DNA of 64,000 nt from Gonatopus flavifemur (Eukaryota > Arthropoda > Insecta > Hymenoptera > Dryinidae). Position numbers and translations under genes: made by a program. The notes beneath the pieces are model-generated. The model worked only from the letters and a program-made list of their open reading frames with translations. It was not told the DNA's origin and ran no database searches. How positions within the stretch are numbered: position 1 is the first letter of the stretch; each line of letters begins with the position of its first letter. The stretch lies in the NCBI GenBank assembly GCA_018340375.1, contig JAFFJZ010000006.1:12480001-12544000 (forward strand), given 5' to 3'. Shown here piece by piece: positions 22,701 to 36,621 of the stretch.

Positions 22701-25700
22701 CCTTTAGGCAGCCTATCTTTCCGTATTTAAAGAGAATATGACATAGATGGATTTTAAATAGAAAGAAATAATAGAAGAATCAGAGCATTTTTTTTGGCTA
22801 CGTAAAACTGTTGAATGTTATTATTAAAATCATAAATATACGTAAAGCACTTGAAACAGTTTTTTCTTTTCATTTTCCTGCATATGCATTTCATATTCAA
22901 ATTATAAATATATATGTATAGACGAGTTGAACTTATAATGAGGTAAAGTGAAGCATCGTTAAAACCAAAGATAATTATATCTTCATTTCTAGAGGACTGC
23001 GGAATCTGTAATATTCTGAAGAACAATTATATAATCTGTACCAAAACAAAAACATACAAAATTTCTTTTTTTTTTTTCATTTTACGCTTTTAACGTCGAT
23101 TATCTTACAAGCGTTTCTCGATACAATAGGTCCGAAAATCTGTGAAAATTATTCCAACGCAAAAAAGAAACGTAGAATGAGGCAATGAAATTTGTGGAGA
23201 TTGGCTTTGCGTGAATTGCAAAAAGAAAAAATAACTGTTCGATAAGTGGGCTGTCGGCCAATGAAGTTTCAGCCATATAAGTGCATTGAAATTATTAGTA
23301 TTGATCGAATCTTTTCAGATTTCGTAATCGATCAAAGAGAATGAAGGGGGAAATTCCATCAATCTAGAGATTTTAGATTTATTTTGGGGCTGAACTCAGT
23401 GGAGAATAATTTTCACCATGATTCTACATGGTTTCAAATTAGCGTTTTTTTTTTTTGATCGATTTTATTATAGAATATCAATGGATTTGTTTATAGAAAT
23501 TGAAAGCTTTGGTTGCACTGTAGAAACTATTCGAAAGATTTCTACCAAGAATGATTGGTAAAATTTCAGGTATCGTGTATCATTTTAGTGGTAATTATTT
23601 TCCTTATCCCACGTAACGCAATTCTAGAATCAGATTTTACGGTGAATATGAAATATTGATTTGTTACTAGAAATAGACTAAGCACGCGGATGGTATCAAA
23701 ATAACTGACGATAGTAGTAGCAAGAGTTGAAGAAAAAAATAGTCCATCTATGCACAATTTTTTCTTTTTCATCTTCACAAAGAATAAACTGCACTGAAAC
23801 ATTGTGCATCCGGTAAAAACGTTTTAGAGAATGTCTTTATTCTCTCTCTATTATCTTTCTCAAAATAAAATATACAAATTTTAAGTTGGCGTGTCGAAGA
23901 TTTTCAAATCTTCGTTATTTCCCATTATACTTTATTGATTATCGGGCATATATTTTTAATTCTAACGCGATGTTCATGCGTTTCTCCTACCCTATCTTTG
24001 CTCTTTTCAAAGTCCGTCAAAAATTCAATTCAACTCTAGTATCATAGGAATAATATTAATTCCAAGTATTCATATTTGGACAACACGATTTTAATGAATT
24101 AAATTTGAAATGACATTTATCATAATATCGAGGATAGAATATGCCATCATCCATTCTGTTTATTCTTCTTTTGTTTCAGAGTAAAAATAGTATACCGCGG
24201 AGAGGCGAGTATAATGTATACAGTACTTTCCAAAGTCACGAACCAGAATTCGATTATTTAAAATCCCTAGAAATAGAAGAAAAAATTAATAAAATACGAT
24301 GGTTGAAGAGGAAAAATCCAGCCCACTTCTTACTTTCCACAAACGATAAAACGATCAAGCTATGGAAGGTGAGCGAGCGAGACAAAAGGGTGGAGGGATA
24401 TAATACAAAGGAAGAAAATGGCACGACTCGGGATCCTTCTTGTATAACTACTTTAAGGGTATGATGATGATGATGATTATTTTTTACGTAAATAAAAAAA
24501 GCGTTGAAGAATTGATCACTATATTCGATGATATATAATCATTTTTATCGATCGTAGGTGCCAACTATAAAACCAATGGAATTAATGGTGGAAGCATCGC
24601 CAAGAAGAATATTCGCCAATGCGCACACGTATCATATAAATAGTATAAGTGTCAATAGTGATCAAGAGACATACCTCAGTGCTGACGATCTTAGAATTAA
24701 TCTTTGGCACCTTGAAATTACGGACCAGAGCTTTAGTATCCTTTGTTTTTATTATACATAATATCATAGAATACTCTTTATACTAAATCTACTCAAGTCT
24801 TTTATTGATATATTTCATTTGAGAAAAAAAATCTATACAATGATGTTTCATTATTGGCAAGTCAATTGTCGTACATTATATTTCAATGAACCGTTGCGAC
24901 GTCACTGCGTCAGAAGCTCTGCAGTAAAGAGAAAGAGAGGAAGAAAGAAAGGAAAAGAGACCAGTGCAGTGTTGTCGCATCGATAGCATATTGGGATACA
25001 CCTATCAAAGCCTGTTTATCATAAATGAATATTTCAGTAACGCAGTCCTGGCATATGATGATTAATCTCATGTATTTATACATTCTCTAAAGGCATTTGA
25101 AATTGCATTGTTGTTGTATTCATCGAATTCATCAATTCTATTTGATTTAGTTTGATGAGGAAATAATTGATTGATTTACACATTATAATGTTGATCTCTA
25201 ATCGCAGAAGCTTTTTTCTTTGAATCTGTTATTTTCCTATCGATGTGATACAGATATAGTAGACATAAAACCAACAAATATGGAAGAATTAACAGAAGTC
25301 ATAACCGCTGCGGAATTTCATCCTACGGAATGCAACGTATTGGTTTACAGTAGTAGCAAAGGAACAATAAGACTTTGCGATATGAGATCTGCAGCCCTCT
25401 GTGACCGACATAGTAAACTTTTTGAAGAACCCGAGGATCCAACTAACAAAAGCTTCTTTTCTGAAATCATTTCCAGTATAAGTGATGTAAAACTTAGTAA
25501 TTCAGGTCGATATATGATTAGCAGAGACTACCTCAATGTCAAAGTATGGGATTTACAAATGGAAACTAAACCAATCGAATGTTATCCCGTAAGTATTGAT
25601 ATTTCAGAATTCCTTTGAAGAATAGAATTTAATGTATTATTATTATTTTGAAAATTTCAGGTGCACGAATATTTGAGGTCAAAACTGTGTTCGTTGTACG

Positions 25701-26126
25701 AGGACGATTGTATTTTTGATAAATTCGAGTGCTGTTGGAACGGTAACGATACCGCTATCATGACGGGCTCCTACAATAACTTCTTCAGAGTATTCGATCG
25801 TACTACCAAACGCGATTTAACATTGGAAGCCGCTCGTGACATCGCAAAGCCAAAAACTCTGCTCAAACCTCGAAAGGTTGGTTGTCTTTTGTTTTTTTTT
25901 TTTTACAATTTTCATTGTTGTTTTGTCATCTTTTTCATGATTTGATATTTTTGCCTCCCCCAAAAAAAAACAGGTGTGCACCGGCGGTAAACGTAAAAAG
26001 GATGAAATTAGCGTCGAATGTTTGGATTTTAATAAAAAAATATTGCATACTGCCTGGCATCCATCTGAAAATGTAGTGGCTGTGGCTGCCACGAACAATC
26101 TCTTCCTGTTCCAAGATAAACTTTAG
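16795..26126 (+). CDS. tws: PP2A 55-kDa regulatory subunit B (twins / PPP2R2 homologue)
   Basis: Seven-bladed WD40 subunit that targets protein phosphatase 2A to substrates. In Drosophila, twins acts in mitosis and cell-fate decisions. Exons: 16795-16816, 19200-19265, 20850-20947, 24180-24458, 24558-24735, 25254-25588, 25661-25876, 25974-26126. All introns are GT-AG and all phases join, giving 448 residues against 447 in human PPP2R2A. Landmarks in order: [178 protein letters not shown], and a final [11 protein letters not shown]. The N-terminal MDCAENPS is the least certain part. An in-frame ATG at 16738 would add 19 residues, and other first exons could exist upstream. Confidence 0.96.
16817..19199 (+). 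other. Intron 1 of twins
   Basis: GT-AG intron of 2,383 bp with AT-rich sequence. No nested gene or clear transposon was recognised. The donor reads GTAGGC, weaker than the others in the gene, which is one reason the first exon is the least certain. Confidence 0.7.
19266..24179 (+). other. Introns 2 and 3 of twins (around the exon at 20850-20947)
   Basis: Intron 2 has a GTAAAT donor and TTTTCAG acceptor, and intron 3 a GTAAGT donor and TTGTTTCAG acceptor. Intron 3 contains a short inverted repeat at about 22637-22722 (AAAGATAGG...GGCTGCC paired with GGCAGCCTATCTTT), probably a miniature element. The rest shows nothing recognisable. Confidence 0.65.
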
Positions 26127-27490
26127 CACATTTGTATACAAGTGAGACATATATATATTATATATATATATACGAATACGCATACATACATTTTATTCTT
26201 GTAAATTGATTTTATTAGCGGAATAATACGATCCTGTGTTTCATGTTGTTAACAGATGATACAACGGTATATACTGACATGAAGTATATGACATACTGAG
26301 CCAAACAGTAACAGTGGGACTATCGGTGTCTCTGCTATAGGGACAAGAGTCAACTGTTGCTGCGTAAGTGGTTGACTGAGAACTGGTGTACATAGCGCCG
26401 TCCCATACAACTCATCCATTGGTATATACTTTGGACATGGCACATAGGCGCGTGCATATATGTTTGGCGTACATACATGCATGCGATTATGGAGATATAA
26501 AATACATTTATATTTATATACATATATATTAGTTGTGCAAACACATGAAATAACATCGTTGAACAATGTATGTTGTGTATGCAAGTATGTATATATATAT
26601 ATACATGTATATATATATATATATGTATATGTATATCTATACATGTATATATGAGCACACAAATAAGGACCCACGCATCACTCTTCAGCCTATTAAGTCC
26701 ATTGACTCAAATGAATTTGCACAGTCGTATAAAACAAAAAGCGTATAAGACGTACCGTACCGTCCAACCAAAAAACTGACTCGTGTTGGCGGCTATTTTA
26801 CATAAATATAAAGAAAAAGAAAAAGCATACCCAATCGCAGGTTTACCTGCCGATTGCAGTATAGTAGTTGTGCTATCATACCGTACGAATTCTTACAGTA
26901 AATACGTAGTTCATCTACACAAACAAATTTTTCTTTCTATTTTAATGCTTCTTAAAGGATATCGATATCATCTGTTAATAGAAGGCAGTTGAATAATAAA
27001 CTCGGGTTATGTACATAACTTGGTCGGTGAAAAATGATAAGTAGTGGGTATGTACGCTTTTGTATGTGTTTTTTATGTGAAAGAGAGAGTGAGAGAGAGA
27101 GAAAGAAAGAAAGAAAACAGATAGAATGAGAGAGACAGCCCATTAGTTGCCTTCGATTCAACAGAATTGCCTAACAACCACAGTGTAAAATTATGAAAAC
27201 GAAAAAGAGATCTTTTACTCTATTAAACTTCTTTCACCTATTATATTCATGCGATCTATTGTTGATGATTATATAGCAATGATAATGGCGCCACGCTGAA
27301 ATGTGATGATCACGCGGTATTTAGTTGAAAAAAACAAAAACGTAAACAAATGAATATCAGTATCATTTTTAATAATTTATGTTATGGGAAAATCATTGCT
27401 GACCTCAGAATGAATGCAAGCAAAACATATTGTATATATTATTGATATCCAATGATAATCATTCACGAATCATTCAAATAAAACTTTCAT
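26127..27490 (+). other. 3' UTR region of twins with microsatellites
   Basis: Canonical AATAAA hexamers on the plus strand stand at 26995-27000 and 27477-27482; either could end the transcript. The region contains AT/ATAC-rich runs at about 26150-26172 and 26586-26650, and a GA-rich run near 27083-27115. The translated Tyr-Ile-rich frames here are products of those TATATA repeats, not genes. Confidence 0.55.
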
Positions 27491-27676
27491 AAGTATCATT
27501 ATTAGAATATGAAATTGATAATTCCAATTACTGTATTCATAAATTAATCTTCCTTTCCATCTCTAAAGGATTATTGCGTTGATTGCAAATGATTTATAAG
27601 AGCATCATTAAATTCGCCTAAGAATTCGCTGACAATGTAATTCGTTCCGATGAAGGAATTTAGGCTTTTAATAAGA

Positions 27677-27742
27677 AACAACGGAAATATATATATATAT
27701 ATATTTATTGATATAAATTATATATATATATATATATATAAT
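27677..27742. repeat. (TA)n microsatellite pair
   Basis: Two alternating AT/TA runs flank TTATTGATATAAAT, so the block can form a hairpin. Confidence 0.85.
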
Positions 27743-28033
27743 TTCACATAAATCGTAAAAATAAAATTTATAAAATAAAAATTAAGAATAAAAAGTATCA
27801 GACTTGGATATCGAGTTGAATTTTATTCAGTTTTAGTTTTGAGTTTGATTAAATATTTTTTTTTTACAAATTAATTTTTGAAGTGCTCGATGGATTCGTT
27901 AATGCAGGTCAATGTTCGAACGGAGTGATGATACTACTTTTCATTATTTTATAATACCTTTCAATGATGTTTTAAGATTCGAGTTCTCATCGATTTGGGT
28001 TTCATCGTCGCTGATCTCACTAATATTTTAATA

Positions 28034-28133
28034 CCCAAGTAACGCACGATTATATCAAAATCATATTTAGATGTTATCTCGATGACGTCAACTACTTCCT
28101 CAATGTTGACGTTTTTGTATGTTTTACTTGGGG
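28034..28133. mobile_element. Short TA-flanked MITE
   Basis: The ends CCCAAGTAAC and GTTTTACTTGGGG are inverted, with TA on both sides (28032-28033 and 28134-28135). About 100 bp, with an inner GACGTCAAC / GTTGACGT pairing. Non-coding. Confidence 0.65.
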
Positions 28134-31100
28134 TAGGTACTCATGAATTTGTAAATAAGAAGGAAATGTGATTGCTGAGGTCCTTGTGGTATACTTTGAA
28201 ATTTGAATACTCATCATTCCAATAAATGACAAAAACAATAACAAATTATATCGTTGAAGCTTCAAATTTATCTTTCCAGTCCTGTAAAATAGTTTGTATG
28301 TAATATCGAAGTGAGATCTTTTTCCAATATCTCGTTCTAATTTATTTTATTTAGATTTATATTTCATGAATGAAGAATTTAAAATATGATTTCAAGAAGG
28401 AGTCGAAAAATTCATACCCAAATGAACAAAGTTGAAGGATTATTGGAAAAATTAGAAATTTAAATCAAGCAAGGAAGGCAAGTTTCTTTATTCTTTTGTT
28501 TGTTTTCTTTTTGTATAAAACATAATTGAATTGAAATCGTGAAACTTATTTTTCTACAATAAAATGAAAATATTGGATGAAAAAGTGATTTTAAAATTGA
28601 TATTTCAGATCTTTTCCATCACATTTCGGGGATTTGTATTTTCTAATGATACAAATTTCCTGAAATTACTCAAATCAGTCTCGAAAGAAGGAGAAGAAGT
28701 CACATAGAAAGTTCATCTCTTGCTTCCTTTTCAATTTGACCTACAAATTATTGTTAGAATAATTGAAATTACGAATTACAAATGGTCCATCGTTGTTGAC
28801 AATATTGAGAGAGAAAATATGGAGTTTTGAAATGAACAAGGTAATTTATTTAATTATAATAAGAGGTAACAGAGAATATTTCGTACGTTGTTGATTTCTA
28901 CATCGAGAAAAATAATGTTTGAAAAATTACTACATGTCTAGTAAATTGGCGAGATGAGAGATCAAAATAAATGATTCACCAGTGGGATTTTCTCTTATCT
29001 TGCAAATTCAGTAGGAATGTGGTAATTTTTAAAACGTTAATTTGTATAGTTGCTCCCGAGTAAATATTATTTTTTGTTTTAGAGAGGTTTTGGATGTCAT
29101 GTATACCACTTTTAGATACATTTCTAGACCAATTCTTGTTTAAAAGTTGATCTTTCACGTGTTTTACATTGAAAGACATTAAAAGATACCTTTTAGACGA
29201 GTTTTAAACAATCATTTAAGAAGATTCATCAATTTAAAATATGCAATATCGAGATGTGGAATATATTCATAAGTTTGTCGATGGCATATTGTTGACGATA
29301 ACCATACATATGCCCATAAATGAAATGACACGTTCATACCTCCATTATTCTCCGTACTCCCCCATGTTTTTCCTTATGTGTGTGAAGTGATGGTATTCCG
29401 CTGACAACTGGCGTTGCTGAAATCGTTCTTATTCAAATGCAAATGAGATGGTCTTTACAATACCGCGTATTGTATAACCCTTTGGCACTTGAATCGATGT
29501 GATGGATAGAAGGATGAGGAAAATAGAGGTTTACCGGGATCTTGAGAATCTATCTTTCTCGAAAAGAGAGTAATTTATTCTAAATATTCCGAAATGAATC
29601 ATGCGAAGTATCGATGTGAGTTGCTCACAAAATAAAAATAACTTATTCAATTTTCACATCTGAATATTGGGATGGTCTTAATATCTTTGAAGAAACATTG
29701 ATTTTAAAGTTGAAATATTTCAATGCGTCGATTGATTTTTTATCATCAGCTCCACGTAAATGACATTATATCATATATTACGATGCGGAAAAAAACTTAA
29801 TGGAACCTATAAATCATTCCGAGACAACCAGTAAAAATGTTTCAGAATCACTTGGAAAGTATCACTCTGACGCAAAAGAAACCGAGTGAACAAAAAGAAG
29901 GGGAAAAATAATATAAATTCAATCCTCACCCTCATCGAGGGAGAACATACAATTCGGGAGGTTCGACAGGCTGGTGGAGGGTCGTTGTAACCCGAGTACA
30001 GTCAGTGTCAACCCCTAATTGAACGGAAGCCGGCAATAAATATTATTTTTTGTTTTCTTTTATAGAATCCACTTGAACCAATTTCATAATAAAACGTCGA
30101 ATGAAAGAGATGTATCGGCATCTTTAATTGATATTTATCTCGACGGAGTACTTAATTCTTCATTGGAAGACTTCTATACAAATATAGAAGACTCGAAGCG
30201 CTAATGACGGGAAACGAAAACAAGGATTTATACGTTTATATCTCAGTGCATAATAATAGGTCATACATCGAGCTTTATTTGACAATTACAGTTGGAGCTC
30301 CAAGGCAAAATGCATTTGAATCTCTGTTTCCTCTCCCTCCTCTTCTCGTTGGGTTTCACATTATATGATAGCCTTATAACTACACAATTCATCCCAAGGG
30401 TACGGGCATATGCCTTTGGCTTTGATGTAACGTCACGTGATCATTGTTGACACCACCATCACCTATTTCATGGCTAATAGATGAAACCCTTGTGAGCTGA
30501 GGGAGTATGCAATAGCAGAGTAACAGCAATATCATACATTAAGGCCAAAAAGGAATACCAGAGATTGACGGTACCAGGGAAACTCAGAGAGTTGAAGCAA
30601 GACAGTAATCCAAATGCCACAGGCGGAAATAGGATTGGAAGCTCTGCTGGCATTGACTCCGTGGTAAGCATTCAGGAGCATAGACGGACCTGGACAAGCT
30701 TTGAACGCCTACGGGCAACGAGACACATTATCCACTACAGGAGAGAAACTCTGCATGTCGCAAAATGCAGTTAATGTTCAGGATTATCGCGTATTCCCTT
30801 TCAATGAAGGGGTGAACGGACTGGAGTGGAGGTAACAAATCATTCTATCGACTTGGTACAATCCTCTCTCTTTCTCTCCTTTCCTTTCAGGGTGGTTGAG
30901 AAATTTGATCATACATTTATTTATATCTTTTCTAAAACTTTTCTCGAATTGTTTATTAAAATGAATCTTATTTATATTTTTTCATCCAAGCAGGGAACAT
31001 TATGGATCGATATTAATAATAATATTACGTATATCGCGTACTCGAAGCGATATGTCGATGGTTGAATGGGGTGCGGTTGTAGGTAACCCAGTCCAGTAAT

Positions 31101-34100
31101 TGCCGATGTATTCAGAGGTCCAGAATCTCCTCAATCAGAGGGTTTCCTATTCCTCTTCTCTATGTACGTCTGTGTGGAAATGCGCATTTGAATCCTCGGT
31201 CTTACGTCCCCACGTGTATAAGTGTGCGTGTATACGTATACGCATTCAGAACGGCCGGTTAGTTCCTGACCATACGCATGGTGGCACAGTTTAATTGGCA
31301 CTGGACACAATGGATTATAGAATAGCGGTCTACACGCGACTTCTCTTTCCCGTCTACGTCCGACCCTACCACCACCCTCTCAGTCACTTCACGTCAAAAC
31401 CACGTCGCACGTTGTACGAATATATTCATACTATACAACAAATTTCTTATTAATTAAATGCAATAATTGAAATGACTTCTCATAAATTGTTTTCATGTGT
31501 TTCTAATCAATCTTTCATCGAATTGCCAACGCTCAAGTTGAATCGCAGCCAAGGGTTATGAGTATTACCATAATGGATCAGATTTAAGTGCGTATTCGAT
31601 GAACCCCACGCACAGCCAGAGGCGTCTTAATCATGTAATTGCTCGCGAAATCCTGCGGTGGGGTATCCAGGTTGCTTGATCTTCCTTTCCCCGTTTTGTC
31701 TCCTTGTTCCTTTTACCAGGCTACTCACGTTGAGCGCATCGGCGTCGCGACAAGAGGATGAGAGATGAAGCCGAACTACAAAGTCAGTGCAAATGGCTTG
31801 AGGCTCGATATCTTCTTACTTATTCATCCGTCGGTGTGCCTGGTAAACGAAAATTACTCAGTCGTGTCGATGGATGCTGTCGTACAACAGAGAAACCAGA
31901 GAGCAATGCAAAGAGAATTCTCGCACACGAAAGTGAACGGAGAAGACGCAATATTATTCAGTGCTCTTAAGATAAGAAAAGAGCTCAAGCTTGTGAACAT
32001 TCAAATGTAATTTCGAGTTACCGGGTAGGGGGTATTTAGCAAAGGATTTAAGTGGGCTCGACTTTCAAGAATTGCTTTGCTAAATGTGAGGGAATATTTA
32101 GAATACACTCAGAAATCATTAGCGTAGTCTTTGGTTTATTATTTATCAACGAATAAAGCGAATGCGATACGATAGTTGTTGCTTGAACATTCTACACGAG
32201 GTGGAATGAATCGCAATCGGTAAGCACTATCTCACAATCGGGTTGTAGTTTAGAGTCAGTTTCGTGACCAAATCCCGATGATAAAAATACGTACAACGTA
32301 TATGAATATTATACGTGCATTCGAATCCCGTATTTATATTTTATCCTGAAGCTCTGATTTTCATTTAATATAACGAACAATACGCGGTAGAGTAAATACA
32401 CTGATTCATATTGCGCGATCGTGACGTTGCATGAATATTTTGAATGGTAGTGTTATAGTTACGTAGGGATAAAGGGTCGGTAGCGTTGGCGGTATGCACA
32501 TCGTATTGCGGCTGAAAAATAAAAATGATGGAGACCTGAGAGATATCAAACTAACCAACCTGTTCCTGTTCATTCATCGTATCCATACTAATCTGTGGTC
32601 GAGTCGTAAACCGTTTAATTCCGTTTTGTGATAAACTGCGCTTTCGTCGTTCACCGCTCTACCTTCTCATATTCACTCCCATCACATTTATACAGTAGAA
32701 TATATCCGCATTGGCCGCTTCATATGCAATAATCCCCCCCCGCCGAACGAATTTAATTAATACATGTTATTTATTCGTGCACGGTGTATCGTTACCGACC
32801 CGACAGACGAGAGACGAGTAAAAGAGAAAGTGTAATGAGATGCATAAAATACCAAAGGAGGATCAGCTTAGGTTGACACGTAATCCTCGTTGTACCTCGC
32901 ATTGAGAACTTTAAAGAGTCCGTTGTCTCTCCCCATTTCCAGATCTTCTTCCTGCTTCCATTTATTTTCTCTGAGATAAAAGGAGATCAAAAGTTCAGCC
33001 ACTGGTCATATAGTCGGGACGAGCGCGCAGTAATGGTCAGAGAAGGAGTATTTAACCACCTTTTAACAACGACAGTTCAAAGCACATGCTTTGAACTTCC
33101 AATGTTGAGAGCTATGGAGCTTCTTGTTGAAAGAGTGTAGAATTTTTAAGCATTTTTAAGAATTCATGACTCTTTTGCTGAAGTTCGAAATTGATATGAT
33201 AGGATAAATGAAATATCGATGTTCTTGCGAGAATGTGCTTTTAATAGGGAGATATTTCACTCGTTTGTAAGTTTTGAAAAAGAGACATTGATGATCTTCT
33301 CGATATTTCGTTGAAAAATGGATACAGTTGCTCGTGTTCCTCGCATCCATAAAGAGCAAAGTACACGGTACCAAAGTAGTAGGTAGGTAGGTAGGTAGGT
33401 AGGTTTGATGCATCTTGCGCGACTTTTCGAGTTATCAACAAGGATTTCATTAATGACGGCTATATCGAGCTACGTGGGTTTATGGAGGATCATAAACTCT
33501 AAACTGATTAACTATGGCCTGTGGCTTTCTCCGTCTTTCTCTCTCGTTCTCCCATCCCATTCTCTACACGGGTCATGCCGTATATACACAAACGTGCAAA
33601 ATCCAAGAGCATATCTGTACGGATACACAGACGTATGTATATTGGAAACAAAACTACCCTTGCTGCTGCTGTATCTCTTGTTAGCAATACCTCAGGTTTA
33701 TGAGCCATCGTCGGCGAAATTAACATTACCCAATTAAATTGATGGATGTGTCGAGTAGCATTAAAATATACGATAGCTGAAGAAAACTGTACGTACATCT
33801 AGCAGCAGGGCTTGTACGTGATGAAGTTGGTTGTCTATCCATATCTAAGATAGGGGATAACAATTCAAACTTCTATTTTAATCAGATTTTATTTTGAGAG
33901 CGGAATTGGGAAATAATACAAGTTTACTTGGAAGATCATCTAGAGGATCTTCATCTTTCTCATCAACATTTCACGTACAAAATTGAAAGCATACCAGGGA
34001 TAGGCGAATGGAAGGTGTAGATAACTGTGGGAAGAGTGGAGATGGTATCTGCAAACACGTAGTTTTTCAAAGATACTCCTCTCCGCGAAGGAAGTAGTGT

Positions 34101-34921
34101 TTGCGCGTAAGCGGCCAATAATAATAACGATATTGATGATGCCGGACCGATGAACGTTAGGGAGCCTAAAGGGTGAAAGAGCAGAGATGAAGGATGTGAA
34201 GGTTCCCTTTGACGACACATGCAAATGCAGATTGAGCGTGATAAATTGATCTTGTCAACACACTCGGTATTTCACACAAGTCTGTGAAAACCAACGTCGC
34301 AGAGAATATATCAATGTGTACACGTTTTTCAAGATGAATAATGATCAAAGTGGCTTACGAAAATAATCTTGACCACTGTGTTGAGTAATTCAATTACTTT
34401 TAGCGCGATGCATCTTAGTTGAAAGTGCAAATTTTCAGAAACGCAAAGACAAATTTGTAGATATTTCTAATATCCAACTTTGATTTATTATCGTTTATGA
34501 TGGGTGGTGATAATAACGCCTGAGTACCAGGTGAAAATGTTGTTGACTCAGTTTTTGAAGTGTATATAATAATAAAGTACATAATTTGGAATTTCCAAAT
34601 GTTGAACGAATTTGATAATTAGATTTTTCAGTCTTCAGAAATTGTTGGGGAATCCAAAGTTTGCGGTAATGCGCAATCTCAGGTATGCAGTTTATTATTA
34701 TTCAAATTTGTATTTCGCAAAACAACATTTTCCCGATGCCTTGTTGATAAAATCTCCGAAACTACTACTCGACCGATCTTTATGAAATTTTTACCACACA
34801 TTTTGTCCTACACTGAAAAAAAAACGGAAACAAAATTTCCATTCGAGATTGTAAATCTACATTGAGGAGTGACAAATTGACAAACATTTGTCAATACACG
34901 ACTCTGAATGTTGGTATATTA
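28134..34921. other. Long intergenic stretch, no gene recognised
   Basis: I found no family match. A few frames of 60-110 codons occur (for example 33405-33737 plus, 30565-30774 plus, and the overlapping pair at 31758-32010 plus), but none has splice-bounded conservation or a motif I know. Composition becomes somewhat more CpG-rich around 31100-32900, which may mark regulatory DNA or an unseen first exon. Confidence 0.45.
33380..33404. repeat. (TAGG)n microsatellite
   Basis: About six copies of the tetranucleotide AGGT/TAGG. Confidence 0.9.
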
Positions 34922-35182
34922 CACAGTAAAAAATTTTTCGTCAAATTCAACACACAAGCGAATGTTAACCATTTTTCTTCACACTCAATGTGTGTTGATT
35001 CCAGAGTGACACTTATAAAGTGTTAATTTGAACTCGAATAACATTTTAATGTGTTGAAAATGAATCGATCGAACAGCATTTGATCAGTGTGTTAAATGAA
35101 CACACAAAAGTGTTCAATATTCAACACTTGAATTTTGACACGTACTTCTTTTTTACACAATGACGGAATTTTTTTTACTGTG
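34922..35182. mobile_element. CACTG-family MITE, CACAG variant
   Basis: The ends are CACAGTAAAAAATTT and AATTTTTTTTACTGTG. TA flanks both ends (34920-34921 and 35183-35184). The 261-bp interior holds several CACACA/TGTGTT motifs in both orientations and no coding sequence. Confidence 0.75.
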
Positions 35183-35333
35183 TACAGTGAGTTTGTGAAC
35201 TCCTCATTAAATCAGTAAAAACTTCACATTCGGAGTAGGTCATAAAGTTACCAACACCGAATGTGACGTATTTACAGATGGTTGTAAAATTACAGATCTT
35301 TAAAAAACTATCACGTGGAATATAGGGAATCTA

Positions 35334-36621
35334 TCAGGTTGGCAACTAAGTAATTGCGGATTTCACTCATAGATGGTGTCAGTTGAATTTTTAGGTTTGC
35401 AGACGTAGTACAAATGTAAATCACATCTTGCTATTTGATAGTTGGCAATTCAGCTGTCAATCAGTAACAAAAGTTTCTTGATCGTTTGCGTAGTTTTCGT
35501 TTGGCGTTCGTTGAAAAATGGAAAATCAAAAGGAACATTTTCGTCATATTTTGCTTTTTTATTTCCGCAAAGGGAAAAACGCATCGCAAGCTCATAAAAA
35601 GTTATATGCTGCTTATGGTGACGAAGCCTTATAAGAACGGCAGTGTCAAAATTGGTTTGCCAAATTTCGTTCCGGTGATTTTTCACTCAAAGATGAAAAA
35701 CGCTCTGGTCGTCCAGTTGACGTTGATGACGCCTTAATTAAAGCAATAATCGATTCGGATCGTCACAGTACAACACGTGAGATTATCAGAGAAACTTCAT
35801 GTATCACATACATGCATTGAAAATCACTTAAAACAACTTGGCTATGTTCAAAAACTCGATACATGGGTTCCTCACGAACTGAAAGAAACGCATTTAACGC
35901 GACGCATTAACATCTGCGATTTGCTAAAGAAACGTAATGAAAATGATCCATTTTTAAAATGACTGATAACTGGCGATGAAAAATGGGTTGTGTACAACAA
36001 TATCAAGCGGAAAAGATCGTGGAGCAGGCCAGGTGAACTAACTCGAACAACAGCAAAAGCTGATATTCATGAAAAGAAAGTTTTGTTATCAGTTTGGTGG
36101 GATTACAAAGGAATTGTCTACTTTGAACTCTTACCACCCAACCGAACGATCAATTCTGATGTTTACATTGAACAACTAACGAAATTAAACAACGCAGTTG
36201 AAGAAAAGCGGCCCGAATTGACAAATCGAAAAGGTGTTGTATTCCATCATGACGATGCAAGGCCACACACATCTTTGGTCACTCGGCAAAAATTATTGGA
36301 GCTTGGTTGAGATGTTTTGCCACATCCACCATATAGTCCTGACCTTGCACCATCTGATTACTTTTTCTTACGATCTTTCCAAAACTCCTTGAATGGTAAA
36401 AATTTCAGTAATGATGATGATGTCAAGTCGTACCTGATTCAGTGTTTTGCTAATAAAAACCAGAAGTTTTATGAACGTGGGATTATGATGCTGCCTGAAA
36501 GATGGCAAAAGGTCATTGATCAAAATGGGCAATACATTACAGAATAAAGTTATTTAGTTCCATGAAAAAAGTGTCTTTGATTTTCTAACAAAAATCCGCA
36601 ATTACTTAGTTGCCAACCCAA
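35334..36621 (+). mobile_element. Full-length mariner, mellifera/cecropia type
   Basis: The inverted ends read TCAGGTTGGCAACTAAGTAA and TTACTTAGTTGCCAACCCAA. A TA target duplication lies at 35332-35333 and 36622-36623. The length of 1,288 bp is normal for mariner. The terminal GGTTGGCAACTAAGTAATTG sequence is the kind found in mellifera/cecropia-subfamily elements of insects. The transposase inside is broken, so this copy is not autonomous. Confidence 0.9.
35518..36547 (+). pseudogene. Broken mariner transposase (mellifera/cecropia type)
   Basis: Cut-and-paste transposase with the DD34D plan. Visible landmarks are an N-terminal HTH region (FRKGKNASQAHKKLYAAYG), WVPHEL, TGDEKWV (first Asp), HHDDARPH (second Asp; the usual Asn is Asp), YSPDLAPSDYFF (third Asp), and LPERWQKVIDQNGQY at the C-terminus. 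Lesions are an in-frame TAA at 35632-35634, a frameshift near 35785-35795, a TGA at 35960-35962 just before the TGDEKW motif, and a TGA at 36308-36310. It is an old, inactive copy. Confidence 0.92.

Noticed and set aside
26249..26779. Several Tyr/Ile/His-rich frames on both strands up to 141 codons
   Set aside because: They are translations of TATA/ATAC microsatellite sequence in the twins 3' UTR.
33405..33798. Overlapping 96-110-codon frames on both strands
   Set aside because: No family recognised, overlapping antisense openness and proximity to a microsatellite; likely chance.
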